A DNA stretch of 13,267 bases, from positions 1-13,267 of the forward strand of contig JAKMFG010000001.1 in the NCBI GenBank assembly GCA_022425565.1, read 5' to 3'. Below the pieces are notes generated by a model. The model was not told where the DNA came from and searched no databases. It saw only the letters and a program-made list of their open reading frames with translations. Positions 1 to 6,671 of this stretch are shown here, piece by piece. Position 1 is the first letter of the stretch; the number at the start of each line of letters is the position of its first letter. This DNA comes from Alphaproteobacteria bacterium (GTDB lineage: Bacteria > Pseudomonadota > Alphaproteobacteria > Puniceispirillales > Puniceispirillaceae). The position numbers were made by a program, and so were the translations under genes.

Positions 1-866
1 AGGTTGCCGAACAATATCTCGCTTCAGGACGCCATTTCTGGAACTCGGGCATCTTCATGGTACGGTCCGGCACCTGTCTGGAGAGCTTCGAGAGGCACCA
101 GCCGGCACTGGCCGCGGCGGCAGCGGCCTGCTGGGAAAGCCGCGCGAAGCGGTCCGACGAAGACATTCTGCTGAAGCCTGACCTCGAGGCTGTCGAATCG
201 ATCTCGATTGACTATGCCATCATGGAGAAGGAAGAGAACATTGCGCTTTTGCCTTTTGGCGGCGGCTGGAGCGATGTCGGCAGCTGGGACAGCCTGTCGA
301 GACTGATAAGCGATCACGTGACAGATCATGGTGAAGACGCGGTACTGGTCAATTCAAGCAATGTATTTGTCCATTCCAGCGGCCGGACAATCGCCGGCAT
401 CGGCCTTGAGGACCTGATCATTGTCGATGACGACAACGCAACGCTGATTGTCCGCAAAGGCGAGACCGAACAGGTAAAGGCTGTCATTGACCAGCTGAAA
501 TCACGTGACGAAAGCGTCGCCACCGAACACAGTTTCGAGTACCGGCCGTGGGGCATGTTCGAGAACCTTCTCGACAGCGCGGCCTGCAAGGTGAAGCGTC
601 TGACCGTCGATCCGGGGCAGCACCTGTCACTGCAATATCACCACCGGCGTTCAGAACACTGGGTGGTCGTTGCAGGCACCGCGACCGTACAGCTCGGGGA
701 TGACAGGCACATGCTCGAGGCCGGTCATTCAATCGATATTCCGCTTGGTGCCCATCACGCGCTTGGCAACGACACCAATGATCCGGTCGTTATTATCGAG
801 GTTCAGATGGGATCCTATTTTGGCGAGGATGATATTGTTCGGATCAGCGACCCCTACGAACGCTGA
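1..866 (+). CDS. manC: Mannose-1-phosphate guanylyltransferase / mannose-6-phosphate isomerase, C-terminal part (5' end outside window)
   Basis: Bifunctional enzyme of GDP-mannose synthesis (ManC/CpsB/AlgA family): it joins mannose-1-phosphate to GTP and, through a C-terminal cupin domain, interconverts fructose-6-phosphate and mannose-6-phosphate. The frame is open from base 3 to the TGA at 864-866. The first ATG at 57 is internal, because the residues before it (HFWNSGIFM) match the conserved core of the nucleotidyltransferase. About 287 residues are present, against roughly 470-480 for the whole family. Visible signatures are GGGWSDVGSWDSL (end of the transferase domain), then the cupin isomerase domain with YRPWG, PGQHLSLQYHHRRSEHW, GTATV, IPLGAHHALGN and the terminal GEDDIVRISDPYER. 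The product is cytosolic and supplies sugar for polysaccharide or lipopolysaccharide. The C-terminus is complete. The 5' neighbours are unknown, so the operon cannot be judged. Family assignment is very secure. Confidence 0.95.
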   Translation, partial: VAEQYLASGRHFWNSGIFMVRSGTCLESFERHQPALAAAAAACWESRAKRSDEDILLKPDLEAVESISIDYAIMEKEENIALLPFGGGWSDVGSWDSLSRLISDHVTDHGEDAVLVNSSNVFVHSSGRTIAGIGLEDLIIVDDDNATLIVRKGETEQVKAVIDQLKSRDESVATEHSFEYRPWGMFENLLDSAACKVKRLTVDPGQHLSLQYHHRRSEHWVVVAGTATVQLGDDRHMLEAGHSIDIPLGAHHALGNDTNDPVVIIEVQMGSYFGEDDIVRISDPYER

Positions 867-886
867 GACTGGGTGCTGAGACTGGG
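862..886. repeat. 13-bp tandem duplication over the manC stop codon
   Basis: The 12-mer GCTGAGACTGGG occurs at 862-873 and again at 875-886, giving a 13-bp period. The first copy contains the manC stop codon TGA (864-866). The identity of all 12 bases is seen directly. A recent slippage-type duplication is inferred. Confidence 0.85.
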
Positions 887-898
887 CAAGACCAAGCT

Positions 899-928
899 GC
901 TTTTGCTTTTGCCTTTGCTTTTGCTTTG
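899..928. repeat. Hexanucleotide tandem repeat, five units (GCTTTT type)
   Basis: Five consecutive hexamers occupy 899-928: GCTTTT twice, GCCTTT, GCTTTT and GCTTTG. The last two units differ from, or degenerate away from, the consensus. The array lies in the 118-bp spacer between manC and the aminotransferase, and its last unit overlaps the possible -35 element of the downstream gene. It does not form a hairpin. A hexamer array in a promoter spacer could change in length by strand slippage, but no evidence of variation is available from one sequence. Confidence 0.85.
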
Positions 929-953
929 TCTGGGCCGGGGCAAATGCTAAATC
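926..953 (+). promoter_or_regulatory. Possible sigma-70-like promoter of the aminotransferase gene
   Basis: A TTGTCT hexamer at 926-931 is followed after 16 bases by TAAATC at 948-953. This would place a transcription start near 960, about 25 bases before the ATG. The elements are weak matches to consensus and were found by eye. The -35 hexamer overlaps the end of the hexamer repeat array. Treat this as a candidate only. Confidence 0.25.
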
Positions 954-984
954 TCGAGGTATCTGCTGTATTTCGAGGTCGAAG

Positions 985-2148
985 ATGTTCAATCCAGCCA
1001 TATCAAAGCTCACGGCACCTCCGGTATCCGTCGTCCAGGACTGGCGCGCCTCCTATGACGGCAGGCTTGGTGAGCTGATCGATATGAGCCAGGCGGTCCC
1101 CGGCTATGCCGCGCATCCGGACATGACAGCGGCGCTGGAGCGTGCGGCAGCAGACCCGGACAGCGCCCGATATGGACGGGTCGAAGGCGACCACGAGCTT
1201 CGTGATGCCTATGCCATCCATCTCGGTGACATCTACGATGCCAGCCTGGTGGCGGAAGAAATCCACATCACTTCGGGATGCAACCAGGCCTTCGTCGCAG
1301 CCGTGCTTGCAGTGGCCGGGCATGGCGATGAAATCCTGATGACGCGTCCCTGCTACTTCAACCATGAGTCCGCGCTTGGCATGCTTGGTGTCGGCATCGG
1401 TTATGTCGACTGCCATGCCGCGAACGGCATGCTGCCCAAGATTGCCGATATCGAGGCAGCCATTGGTGCAAACACGCGGGCCATCGCAATCGTCTCGCCG
1501 AACAACCCCTGTGGGTCAATCTACCCGGCCGAACTGCTCGATGCGATTTTCTCGCTTTGCAAGGCACGCGGCATCTGGCTGATCCTCGATGAAACCTATC
1601 GCGACTTTCTGCCGGAAGCAGGCGCCCGTCCACATGGACTGCTGGCACGGGATGGCTGGCAGGGCACGCTTGTCCAGCTCTACAGCTTCTCCAAATCCTA
1701 CTGCATGCCGGGTCACCGGCTCGGCGCGGTGACGGCGGGTTCCGCCTTTGTCGACGAACTCGCCAAGATCATCGACAACATCCAGATCTGCGCGCCGCGC
1801 ACCCCCCAGATTGCCGTTACGCCGATGCTGGCAAGCCTTGCCGGCTGGCGCGAGGAAAACCGCCAGCGCATCGCCGCGCGATCGACGCTGTTCAGCGAGG
1901 TGATGGCGGGGCTCGACGGGTGGGAGCTTCTGAGCACCGGCGCCTATTTCGGCTATGTCCGGCACCCGTTCGGCGATACTGAGTCGATCGAGGTTGCAAA
2001 GCGCATGGCGCGTGAGGCCGGCGTGCTGACGATCCCGGGGACATTTTTTGGCGACGGGCAGGAGAACTTCCTGAGATTTGCCTTTGCCAATGCCGGTCGT
2101 GACGTCATCGCCGGACTTCCCGAACGGCTGGCAGTGCTCGGCAGCTGA
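985..2148 (+). CDS. PLP-dependent aminotransferase, class I/II
   Basis: Fold-type I pyridoxal-phosphate enzyme of 387 residues, a normal length for class I/II aminotransferases. It should transfer an amino group between an amino acid and a 2-oxo acid in the cytosol; the substrate is not known. Diagnostic elements in order: YGRVEGDHELR, the cofactor-binding turn TSGCNQAF, NNPCG (residues 173-177), DETYRDF with D202 and Y205 that contact the pyridine ring, SFSKSY with the Schiff-base lysine K237, GHRLG, and the C-terminal LRFAFAN with the carboxylate-binding R364. The ATG at 985 is preceded by GAGG at 975-978 with six bases of spacing. The gene ends exactly where the opposing class II aldolase gene ends. 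It follows manC in the same direction, but nothing links the functions, and the 118-bp spacer may hold its own promoter. Family certain, specificity open. Confidence 0.92.
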   Translation: MFNPAISKLTAPPVSVVQDWRASYDGRLGELIDMSQAVPGYAAHPDMTAALERAAADPDSARYGRVEGDHELRDAYAIHLGDIYDASLVAEEIHITSGCNQAFVAAVLAVAGHGDEILMTRPCYFNHESALGMLGVGIGYVDCHAANGMLPKIADIEAAIGANTRAIAIVSPNNPCGSIYPAELLDAIFSLCKARGIWLILDETYRDFLPEAGARPHGLLARDGWQGTLVQLYSFSKSYCMPGHRLGAVTAGSAFVDELAKIIDNIQICAPRTPQIAVTPMLASLAGWREENRQRIAARSTLFSEVMAGLDGWELLSTGAYFGYVRHPFGDTESIEVAKRMAREAGVLTIPGTFFGDGQENFLRFAFANAGRDVIAGLPERLAVLGS

Positions 2149-2952
2149 TCAATGTTTCCAGGACGGGTCGATCCTGTCCAGCATGCGCCAGAAGGCGGGC
2201 CATTCCGGATGCCGGACGGTGGCCCCGGCCTGCGCCGCACCACCCTCGAACTGCTCGCGCGTATGCCGCATGATCTCGTCGGGGATATAGCTGATCTGCC
2301 CACCTGACGACATGATGCGAAGCATGATCTCGGCATTGCGGATGAACAGCTGGTGACGCACGAACGCCCAGGCCACATTCGGCCCAGCGGTGAGCAGCCC
2401 ATGGTTCTTCAGTACCAGCGTATGCTTGTCGGCACCGATGGCGCTTGTCAGCGCCTCCTGCTCGGTCTCGTCGAGGACGATGCCGTTGAAATCATGATAG
2501 CCGATGCGTTCGAACAGCTGGCAGCCCTCCTGCATCATTGGCACCACCTCGACATTGAGCGCGGCGATCGACTGGCTGAACGGCTCGTGCGTGTGCATCA
2601 CGCAATGCAGGTCATCCGGCCGCGCCTTGTGAATGGCGGCATGGATCACATAACCGGCGCGATTCACCGGCCAGGCATCGTCGGACACCTTGTTGCCGTC
2701 CAGATCGACACAGGTCAGGTTGGAGGCGGTGATCTCGTCATAGGTCAGACCGAACGGATTGATCAGGAATGTGTCAGTCCCGGGTACGCGCAGAGTGATG
2801 TGATTATAGACAACGCTGGTCCAGCCATAATGATGCGTGAGCCGGTAGGCAGCGGCAAGATCGACACGGGCATGCCATTCGGCGTCGCTCATCCCCTTTG
2901 GCGTGTCAGGATAGCTGATTTCCAGCGAAATGGGTGTCTCGGCGCGCGTCAT
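2149..2952 (-). CDS. Class II aldolase/adducin-family protein
   Basis: A 267-residue cytosolic protein with the FucA/AraD/adducin fold, which normally binds zinc and cleaves or epimerises phosphorylated or free hydroxy-oxo compounds. Conserved parts: SVVYNHITLRVPG (about 46-58), INPFGLTYDEIT (64-75), NRAGYVIHAAIHKARPD (97-113), the zinc pair H120 and H122 in MHTHEPF, and the third zinc ligand H184 in LKNHG. Aligning with fuculose-phosphate aldolase from memory, the catalytic Glu of PSSEW falls on G100, so classical retro-aldol chemistry is doubtful. Other uncharacterised adducin-like bacterial proteins share the NRAG sequence. The frame could extend upstream to 3081, but the ATG at 2952 is chosen: it has GAGGAG six bases away and lies 22 bases behind the stop of the ketopantoate-reductase-like gene, so the two are co-transcribed. 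The substrate is unknown. It may be an aldolase, decarboxylase or epimerase. Confidence 0.88.
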   Translation of the reverse strand: MTRAETPISLEISYPDTPKGMSDAEWHARVDLAAAYRLTHHYGWTSVVYNHITLRVPGTDTFLINPFGLTYDEITASNLTCVDLDGNKVSDDAWPVNRAGYVIHAAIHKARPDDLHCVMHTHEPFSQSIAALNVEVVPMMQEGCQLFERIGYHDFNGIVLDETEQEALTSAIGADKHTLVLKNHGLLTAGPNVAWAFVRHQLFIRNAEIMLRIMSSGGQISYIPDEIMRHTREQFEGGAAQAGATVRHPEWPAFWRMLDRIDPSWKH

Positions 2953-2956
2953 GATG

Positions 2957-2964
2957 CTCTCCTC
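2957..2964 (-). promoter_or_regulatory. Ribosome binding site fixing the class II aldolase start
   Basis: On the minus strand GAGGAGAG lies at 2964-2957, with its AGGAG core six bases before the ATG at 2952. It argues against the longer frame that begins inside the upstream gene. Confidence 0.75.
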
Positions 2965-2974
2965 AAATCTTCCG

Positions 2975-3910
2975 TCATGCCTCCAGATACTGTGCCTCGC
3001 GGGCACGCACCAGCGCAAGAAGCGTCTCGTTTCGTGGTGTCGGCACACCATGGCGCGCACCAAGCATGACGACCGCACCATTCAGCGATGCGATTTCAGT
3101 TGGCTTGCGATTGCGGAAATCCACCCGCATCGAGGGCACATGCTCGCGATGTTCACGATGCACCATCTCCAGCGTCCGGTGCACACCATCACGGTCCACT
3201 TCGACCCCATGGGCCGCCGCCACATCACAGCCCTCCAGGATGACGGCCGTCACAAGCGCCTTCATCTCGTCGGAATCGAGAAGTGGACCGGGCGACGTGT
3301 CCAACAGCGCACACAGGCTGTTCATCGCGCAATTGAAGGCCACCTTGGCCCAGATCACCCGATCGACATCCGGATTGACGCGGGTGTCGATGCCGACCGC
3401 GCGCAGCAAGGCTGCCAGTTCGTCGGCCATTCTTGCCGTCACCGGGTTGTCGCCGGCGGCACGGAACTGTGTGACGTGGGAGCCATGCGTGCTGACCACG
3501 CCCGGGGCAACCATGTCGCCGGGGGCCATGGTGGTGCCATAGATCACCTGGTCCATCGGCACGAACGCGGCAAGGGCCTCGGCATTGCCAAGCCCGTTCT
3601 GCACGGTGACCAACCGGGTGTCTGGCCCGATGACAGGCATGGCTGCCTGCAGCGCGGCTTTGGTGGCTCCTGTCTTGGTAAAGACAATGACGATATCGGC
3701 AATGCCGGCATCACCTGCCATTTCGGCATCAACCACGACAGGGTCGATGCGTGTCTCGACACCGTCCCGGTGCAGGATCAGACCATCTGCCCGAATGGCG
3801 CGCCGGTGCGCCCTGTTGCGGATCAGAAGGGTGACATCATGCCCGGCCTCAGCCAGCGCGCCGCCAAAATATGAGCCAAGCGCCCCGACACCGACAAACA
3901 TGATCCGCAT
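2975..3910 (-). CDS. Ketopantoate reductase (ApbA/PanE)-family protein, copy 1
   Basis: NADPH-dependent 2-oxoacid reductase of the 2-dehydropantoate 2-reductase family, 311 residues, cytosolic. The Rossmann motif GVGALGSYFG lies at residues 7-16. Other family marks are FTKT (K79), QNGLGN (N105), WAKVAFNCAMNSL with the probable catalytic lysine K189, and TEIASLNGAVV with E272 at the place of the substrate-binding Glu of PanE. The ATG at 3910 has an AGGGGA sequence about seven bases upstream. It lies between a YCII-domain gene (111 bp upstream) and the class II aldolase (22 bp downstream), and is probably in one operon with the aldolase. True PanE makes pantoate, but many homologues beside transporters act on other 2-oxo/2-hydroxy acids. 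The catabolic setting makes the latter likely, so no gene symbol is given. It is only distantly similar to the second copy on the plus strand. Confidence 0.88.
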   Translation of the reverse strand: MRIMFVGVGALGSYFGGALAEAGHDVTLLIRNRAHRRAIRADGLILHRDGVETRIDPVVVDAEMAGDAGIADIVIVFTKTGATKAALQAAMPVIGPDTRLVTVQNGLGNAEALAAFVPMDQVIYGTTMAPGDMVAPGVVSTHGSHVTQFRAAGDNPVTARMADELAALLRAVGIDTRVNPDVDRVIWAKVAFNCAMNSLCALLDTSPGPLLDSDEMKALVTAVILEGCDVAAAHGVEVDRDGVHRTLEMVHREHREHVPSMRVDFRNRKPTEIASLNGAVVMLGARHGVPTPRNETLLALVRAREAQYLEA

Positions 3911-4021
3911 GATGGTCCCCTTTCATGCGGTATTCTTTCGGATGCCGTCTGCATGGGCAAGATCAAAGCCGACCATGTCACAGGCTTTTGGCGCCATCTG
4001 CATGGATGCCTTTGGAAACAC

Positions 4022-4336
4022 CTACGGGGACACCTCGTAAATCTCGGCCACCTCGATGCTGCCATCGCCGATGATCGGACAGGCCTTAGCCAGCTCGATC
4101 GCCTGATCGATGCTCTCGGTGTGGATGATGGTATAGCCAGACAGCGGGTTGTCCCCGCCACTGTCACTCACACCTTCGGCAGACACGGTTTTGGCGGTGC
4201 CGACCGGATTTCCCGGGTCGACAATCGCCGGACCGATCCGGTCGAACCAGCTTTGCCAGCGTTCGATCTCGACCTCGGTTTCTGCAGGCGTCTCGGGTTG
4301 CTTGCCGCCATGATAGGCGAACAGAAAATGGGGCAT
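4022..4336 (-). CDS. YCII-related domain protein
   Basis: Small protein of 104 residues with the N-terminal MPHFLFAYHGG that is common in proteobacterial YCII/DGPF-domain proteins. The C-terminal half (GYTIIHTESIDQAIELAKACP followed by an acidic strand) fits the ferredoxin-like alpha/beta fold, with the late helix acting on a self-identity strand. H9 may be the conserved His of the family. The biochemical role is unknown; some homologues are dehalogenase-like or are fused to sigma factors, but nothing here shows activity. The ATG at 4336 follows GGAGG by about six bases. It lies 113 bp downstream of tctA, after a possible terminator, and 111 bp upstream of the ketopantoate-reductase-like gene. 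It may therefore belong to a second leftward unit. Confidence 0.82.
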   Translation of the reverse strand: MPHFLFAYHGGKQPETPAETEVEIERWQSWFDRIGPAIVDPGNPVGTAKTVSAEGVSDSGGDNPLSGYTIIHTESIDQAIELAKACPIIGDGSIEVAEIYEVSP

Positions 4337-4347
4337 GCCATCCTCCG

Positions 4348-4377
4348 GTTGTTCACTGGGTCCCGTTGTTCACTGGG
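4348..4377. repeat. Near-tandem 13-bp direct repeat upstream of the YCII gene
   Basis: The 13-mer GTTGTTCACTGGG is present at 4348-4360 and 4365-4377, a 17-bp period with four bases (TCCC) between the copies. It lies just upstream of the YCII start on the minus strand. The 113-bp spacer 4337-4449 otherwise shows only a possible terminator for tctA. A very weak TTGTTA (minus strand, 4422-4417) could be part of a promoter, but no good partner is seen. Confidence 0.8.
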
Positions 4378-4429
4378 CGTGACATCAGGATGGCGGGATT
4401 AAATCATCCGCAGAAATAACAAGGACGTG

Positions 4430-4450
4430 AAAAACCGGATTGGACCGGCT
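4430..4450 (-). terminator. Possible rho-independent terminator after tctA
   Basis: On the minus strand, directly at the tctA stop codon, AGCCGG (4450-4445) can pair with CCGGTT (4438-4433), with one G-U pair and a six-base loop. The run of T continues to 4430. The stem is short, so it may be only partly effective. If real, it separates tctCBA from the YCII-reductase-aldolase genes. Confidence 0.42.
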
Positions 4451-5985
4451 TAGCTGCCGGCGGTCCCGACACGCGCGGCACGCCAGTGCCGCCACAACAG
4501 GCGCAGGCCCGGCAGCAGAATCAGGATGATCGCCGTCACCGTGATCGGACCCGCAATCGGACGGGTGAAGAAGATGGTGAAGGTTTCATATTGCAGCAGC
4601 GTCTGCCGAAGTGTCGGTTCGGCGATTGGACCAAGGACAATGGCAAGGACCGCAGGTGCCACCGGATAGTCGAGCATCCGCATGAAGAAACCACCAAGGC
4701 CGACCAGCACCATCAGCCAGACATCGAACATGTTCATATAGGCGGCGTATGTGCCGACGAGCGAGAGCACGAAGACCAGCGGGACAAGGATGCTGAACGG
4801 CATGCGCAGCATCCACAGGAACAGCGGGATGAAGGCGATGTTCACCAGAACAGCGATGAAGTTCGAGATGTAGAAGGAGCCGATCAGCGGCCAGACAAAA
4901 TCAGGCTGTGCCGAGAACAGGAGCGGCCCAGGCTCGAGCCCCCAGATGACCATGCCGGCCAGCAGCACCGCCGTGGTTGGCGAGCCCGGGATGCCAAGCG
5001 TCATCATCGGCAGCATTGCGCCCGTCGAGGCAGAGTTGTTGGCGGCCTCCGGCGCGGCCACGCCGTCGATAGCGCCCTTGCCGTAGGCATCGCCGTCACG
5101 CGACGTCATCTTGGTGACTCCATAAGCCATCAGCGAAGCGGGGGTCGCCCCGGCCGCCGGAAGGATGCCGACAAAGAAACCGATCACCGAGCCGATGAGC
5201 GTGCCGCGCCATGCCTCACGGAAACGAACCAGCGCATTTGTCATGCTGGCGAAGCTGACCTCGACCTTGGACATGGAGGATTTGCCGCGCGAGGCGTTCA
5301 TCGTCCACAGCATTTCCGAAATGCCGTAAATGCCAATGGCCAGAACAAGAAATCGGATGCCGTGCGAGAATCCCTGAATATCGAAGAAGATCAGCCGTGG
5401 CTCGCCAGAGATGATGTCGAAACCGACGGCGGACAGTGCCAGACCAAAACAGATGGAGAAGACCGTTTTTGGAAAATCATCACCGCCGAGCCCGGCAAAT
5501 GTCGCAAAGGCCAGCAGCATCAGGGCAAAGATCTCCGGGTTGCCGAAATCAAGCGCCACCGAGGCCAGCATCGGTGCAAAACCGGTGAACATCATGTTGG
5601 ATACGGTTGCACCGGCAAATGATGCCAGCGCCGCCGCCATCAGCGCGATATGCGCCTTGCCCTGCAGTGCCAGCGGCCTGCCGTCAAAGGTTGTCGCCAC
5701 CGCTGTCGATGCCCCTGGAATGCCAAGCGCCACAGACGAGATTGCCCCGCCATACATCGCACCATAATAGACTGCGGCAAGGAAGATCATCGGCGAGGTC
5801 GCATCCCCGCTGATCCCCTGGATCACGAAGGTGAAGGGCAGCAGGATAGCCACGCCGTTCACCGAGCCAAGTCCCGGCATCGCCCCGACAAACAGGCCGA
5901 TCACAACACCCAGTACGGCCAGCCCCAGATTCATCGGTTGCAGGGCGATCAGGATACCGTCGAAAAGAGAGAATAGGATGTCCAT
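4450..5985 (-). CDS. tctA: Tripartite tricarboxylate transporter, large permease subunit TctA
   Basis: Large integral membrane subunit (511 residues, usual family length about 500) of a TTT transporter. With TctB it moves a carboxylate across the inner membrane, driven by an ion gradient, and receives it from the periplasmic TctC protein. The protein is strongly hydrophobic throughout. It has the internal two-fold repeat typical of TctA: GAMPGLGSVNGVAILLPFTF near residues 34-53, YYGAMYGGAISSVALGIPG at about 73-91 with ATTFDGRPLA behind it, and in the second half GVAAPEAANNSASTGAMLP followed by TLGIPGSPTTAVLLAG. The ATG at 5985 lies 45 bp behind the tctB stop. The ribosome binding site is weak (a GAGACC-like stretch), which suggests coupling or low expression. 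Substrate specificity lies mainly in TctC and cannot be read here. Confidence 0.95.
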   Translation of the reverse strand: MDILFSLFDGILIALQPMNLGLAVLGVVIGLFVGAMPGLGSVNGVAILLPFTFVIQGISGDATSPMIFLAAVYYGAMYGGAISSVALGIPGASTAVATTFDGRPLALQGKAHIALMAAALASFAGATVSNMMFTGFAPMLASVALDFGNPEIFALMLLAFATFAGLGGDDFPKTVFSICFGLALSAVGFDIISGEPRLIFFDIQGFSHGIRFLVLAIGIYGISEMLWTMNASRGKSSMSKVEVSFASMTNALVRFREAWRGTLIGSVIGFFVGILPAAGATPASLMAYGVTKMTSRDGDAYGKGAIDGVAAPEAANNSASTGAMLPMMTLGIPGSPTTAVLLAGMVIWGLEPGPLLFSAQPDFVWPLIGSFYISNFIAVLVNIAFIPLFLWMLRMPFSILVPLVFVLSLVGTYAAYMNMFDVWLMVLVGLGGFFMRMLDYPVAPAVLAIVLGPIAEPTLRQTLLQYETFTIFFTRPIAGPITVTAIILILLPGLRLLWRHWRAARVGTAGS

Positions 5986-6007
5986 GATATAGGTCTCGGG
6001 GGAAAGT

Positions 6008-6037
6008 CCGGATATCTAGAGGCCGGATATCTAGAGG
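6008..6037. repeat. Perfect 15-bp tandem duplication at the end of tctB
   Basis: CCGGATATCTAGAGG occurs at 6008-6022 and again, base for base, at 6023-6037. The copy at 6023-6037 contains the tctB stop codon (TAG read on the minus strand, 6033-6031). The other copy supplies a second in-frame TAG five codons later, because the unit is five codons long. A recent in-frame duplication of the tctB end is the simplest reading. Confidence 0.92.
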
Positions 6038-6561
6038 AAGATGTCGTAGAGCGGGATGAAGAGCGGCTCGCTATAGCCTTTTGGCAGGACGATCCGCATG
6101 GCGATGTCGAAAAAGAAGAAACAGACCACCGGTACGGCGGTGGCGATAGACAATGTTACTGCCCAGCCGTGACGGCCGATGAACCGGATGTAATAGACAA
6201 GGAAGGTCAGCATCGCGGCGTAGAAGCCGAGGAATTCGATCACCAGCAGGAACCCGATCAACCCGCCGCCTACGGTCAGCAGCATCTTCCAGCCATAGGA
6301 GTCCAGAAACGGGGCGGTGGAGACCGACGCCGGTGTTCGGCGCAGGGCCCAGTTGATGCCTGTCCAGATACAGCTGCCCAGCATGATGACACCAAGCCAG
6401 AACGGCCAGAAGCCACTTCCCGGGGCACCATTGTCGTCATAACCGATATTGTCGAAACGCGCGGCATCGGGATTCCAGGCAGGCGGCTCGCCGCTTTTCC
6501 ACATCAGATAGACGGAAAACAGCCCGAGAATGAAAGCTGTGATGATTTCCGCGCGGCGCAT
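6031..6561 (-). CDS. tctB: Tripartite tricarboxylate transporter, small permease subunit TctB
   Basis: Small membrane subunit of the TTT transporter, 176 residues, a normal length for TctB. It has a membrane segment at the N-terminus (AFILGLFSVYLMW, about 9-21), a short polar stretch, and a segment around GFWPFWLGVIMLGSCIW (about 50-66). Three further hydrophobic helices follow, including LLTVGGGLIGFLLVIEFLGFYAAMLTF split over two and AVPVVCFFFFDIAM near the C-terminus. Together with the neighbours tctC and tctA this fixes the identity, although TctB proteins share little sequence. The ATG at 6561 has CAGGGA upstream at weak match. It lies between tctC (110 bp upstream, with a GC-rich hairpin in the gap) and tctA. 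Two in-frame stop codons follow one another because of the 15-bp duplication at its end. Confidence 0.9.
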   Translation of the reverse strand: MRRAEIITAFILGLFSVYLMWKSGEPPAWNPDAARFDNIGYDDNGAPGSGFWPFWLGVIMLGSCIWTGINWALRRTPASVSTAPFLDSYGWKMLLTVGGGLIGFLLVIEFLGFYAAMLTFLVYYIRFIGRHGWAVTLSIATAVPVVCFFFFDIAMRIVLPKGYSEPLFIPLYDIFL

Positions 6562-6625
6562 GGTTCTGGTCCCTGTCCCACCCTGGCGGGGTCTTCAAAT
6601 GAAATAGGAAAATTCCGAAATATAT

Positions 6626-6653
6626 GCCGGGCCCCGACAAAGCGGAGCCCGGC
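6626..6653 (-). terminator. GC-rich hairpin between tctC and tctB (probable attenuator)
   Basis: An 11-bp stem with a single mismatch is formed by 6626-6636 (GCCGGGCCCCG) and 6643-6653 (CGGAGCCCGGC) with a six-base loop. On the minus strand it follows the tctC stop by about 18 bases and is succeeded by an AT-rich stretch (ATATATTT), not a clean T-run. A hairpin after a binding-protein gene often lets the binding protein be made in excess over the permease by partial termination or by protecting the 3' end. That role is inferred here. Confidence 0.65.
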
Positions 6654-6671
6654 CAGTTGGTGTCGTGGCAG

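Noticed and set aside
57..59. ATG at 57 as the start of manC
   Set aside because: The frame is open to base 3 and the residues before the ATG are conserved family sequence, so the gene is cut by the window edge and does not start here.
899..928. CRISPR-like array
   Set aside because: The unit is only six bases with no spacers; it is a simple microsatellite. No CRISPR array was found anywhere in the window.
2953..3081. Upstream extension of the class II aldolase
   Set aside because: The 43 extra residues come from the other frame of the preceding gene, and a good Shine-Dalgarno sequence stands before the ATG at 2952.
2353..3874. Overlapping plus-strand frames of 238 and 314 codons opposite the aldolase and PanE-like genes
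   Set aside because: Both lie opposite well-supported genes, have histidine- and arginine-rich shadow composition and show no recognisable domain.
3911..4021. Possible gene or RNA in the spacer between the YCII and PanE-like genes
   Set aside because: The 111 bases contain only a weak imperfect stem around the TCTGCATGG repeats and the PanE ribosome binding site; no coding signal or convincing terminator is seen.
4486..5622. Long open frame (378 codons) on the plus strand across tctA
   Set aside because: It is the antisense shadow of a clear tctA gene; its translation is low-complexity and rich in H, R, Q and D, with no family motif and no ribosome binding site.
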